A stretch of 64,000 nt of DNA from Oleispirillum naphthae (GTDB taxonomy: Bacteria > Pseudomonadota > Alphaproteobacteria > Rhodospirillales > Rhodospirillaceae): positions 1-64,000 of the forward strand of contig JAQAZG010000013.1 of the NCBI GenBank assembly GCA_027864655.1, given 5' to 3'. The translations under genes were made by a program, and so were the position numbers. Below, piece by piece: positions 63,267 to 64,000 of the stretch (position 1 is the first letter of the stretch; every line of letters starts with the position of its first letter). The notes below the pieces were generated by a model. That model was given only the letters and a program-made list of their open reading frames with translations. It searched no databases and was not told where the DNA came from.

Positions 63267-63283
63267 CCTTTATGTAATAAAGG
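63267..63283 (-). promoter_or_regulatory. Perfect inverted repeat at the NUDIX start region
   Basis: CCTTTATGTAATAAAGG has 7-bp arms and a 3-bp centre. It ends 12 bp before the NUDIX start codon, and one arm contains the AAAGG of the ribosome-binding site. It could be an operator, or an RNA hairpin that masks translation. Confidence 0.45.
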
Positions 63284-63378
63284 CACTTCCCGCATCGCGC
63301 CGGAACGCCCGCGGAGAGGCAGTGTGACGCGCCCGGAAGCGGTTGTGAAGAGCCGCCGCAAAAAAGCCGCGGGTTCCG

Positions 63379-63406
63379 TAGACAGCCTCGGCTTTTCGGG
63401 TATAAT
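63379..63406 (+). promoter_or_regulatory. Strong sigma-70-type promoter of methylmalonyl-CoA mutase
   Basis: TAGACA (63379-63384) and a perfect TATAAT (63401-63406) are 16 bp apart. The start point would be near 63413, giving a leader of about 66 nt before the ATG at 63479, which is preceded by AGGGGAA. It is the best consensus promoter seen in the window. Confidence 0.7.
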
Positions 63407-63478
63407 GCCGCCGCTTGCGAACGACCGATAAGCCGGAAAACCGGCGGGACGTTCGACCTTCAATAGGGGAAATTCACA

Positions 63479-64000
63479 ATGGCCGTTAAATTCGAACAGT
63501 CCCGGGCTGCCTGGGAACAAGCCGTCACGAAAGACCTGAAGGGCAAGACCTGGGAGTCCCTGGTCCGCGATACGCCCGAAGGCATCAAGATCAAGCCGCT
63601 CTACACCGCCGAAGACCTGGAAGGTCTGGAACACCTCAACACCTTCCCGGGCATGCCGCCGTTCACCCGCGGCCCGCGCGCGTCCATGTACACCGGGCGT
63701 CCGTGGACGATCCGCCAGTACGCCGGTTTCTCCACCGCCGAGGAATCCAACAAGTTCTACCGCGCGAACCTGGCCGCCGGTCAGCAGGGCGTGTCGGTGG
63801 CCTTCGACCTGGCCACCCACCGCGGCTATGACTCCGATCACCCGCGTGTGGTCGGCGACGTCGGCAAGGCCGGCGTGGCGATCGATTCCATCGAAGACAT
63901 GAAGATTCTCTTCGATGGCATTCCGCTCGACAAGATGTCCGTCTCGATGACGATGAACGGCGCGGTGATCCCGATTCTCGCGGGTTACATCGTGGCCGGC
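63479..64000 (+). CDS. Methylmalonyl-CoA mutase, N-terminal part (cut by window end)
   Basis: The first 174 codons of the large B12-dependent mutase subunit are present; the reading frame runs off the window. The start [16 protein letters not shown], the [20 protein letters not shown] segment and the [32 protein letters not shown] stretch (in the (beta-alpha)8 barrel) are highly typical. The enzyme interconverts methylmalonyl-CoA and succinyl-CoA for propionate and the ethylmalonyl-CoA pathway. The B12-binding C-terminal domain lies outside the window. Confidence 0.95.
   Translation, partial: MAVKFEQSRAAWEQAVTKDLKGKTWESLVRDTPEGIKIKPLYTAEDLEGLEHLNTFPGMPPFTRGPRASMYTGRPWTIRQYAGFSTAEESNKFYRANLAAGQQGVSVAFDLATHRGYDSDHPRVVGDVGKAGVAIDSIEDMKILFDGIPLDKMSVSMTMNGAVIPILAGYIVAG

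Overview
The window looks like chromosomal DNA of a GC-rich alphaproteobacterium, most likely Rhodospirillales-like. This is inferred from the high GC, the protein character and the gene content (TRAP transporters, methylmalonyl-CoA mutase, DUF4743-NUDIX, a dTDP-rhamnose locus). No species marker is present. About 50 protein genes, two tRNA genes and several promoter or operator and terminator structures can be supported.

Layout. 1-148 holds short repeats of unknown origin. 149-4320 (minus) is a locus of alkaline phosphatase, a DUF3299-like protein, an ABC ATPase and a permease with a His-rich loop. 4485-6213 holds a periplasmic TPR protein and a divergent SDR epimerase. 6374-22296 (minus) is the most distinctive part: a five-gene, 16-kb operon. 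It encodes a giant cadherin/VCBS-type repeat protein with an N-terminal LEPR-XLL motif and DUF4347 domain, a TolC-like lipoprotein, a periplasmic adaptor, a GAF-HlyD protein and an M50-metalloprotease-HlyD fusion. There is no type I secretion ABC ATPase in the operon. 22686-25708 holds a hydrolase and two glycosyltransferases. 25775-37885 is a translation block (thrS, infC, rpmI, rplT, pheS, pheT, lepA). It is interrupted by a CheZ-like protein, a GST, a sulfotransferase, and a divergent pair with an HTH regulator carrying a histone-H1-like tail. 37913-39914 has an SLC13 carrier, a small membrane protein and tRNA-Ser.

40189-43658 is a three-gene cassette: a CHASE2 membrane sensor without output domain, a small secreted protein and an M48-TPR lipoprotein protease. 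43723-48691 (minus) is a complete dTDP-L-rhamnose operon with an embedded methyltransferase and GT2. 48925-50373 is a divergent tryptophanase/tyrosine phenol-lyase-type enzyme. 50416-58639 holds a GNAT, an amidohydrolase, two TRAP systems (DctPQM and TAXI plus fused DctQM) and mntP. 58713-63254 holds a Kef-type antiporter, an SH3 protein, tRNA-Arg, a catalytically degenerate AccA paralogue and a DUF4743-NUDIX protein. 63479 to the window end is the start of methylmalonyl-CoA mutase behind a strong promoter.

The best candidate for an undescribed system is the LEPR-XLL giant protein operon, which may export its substrate without the usual ABC transporter. Secondary points are the CHASE2-M48 cassette, the tandem palindromic operators by the HTH/H1-tail regulator, the ATA start of infC, and the active-site substitutions in the AccA paralogue and the PLP lyase.
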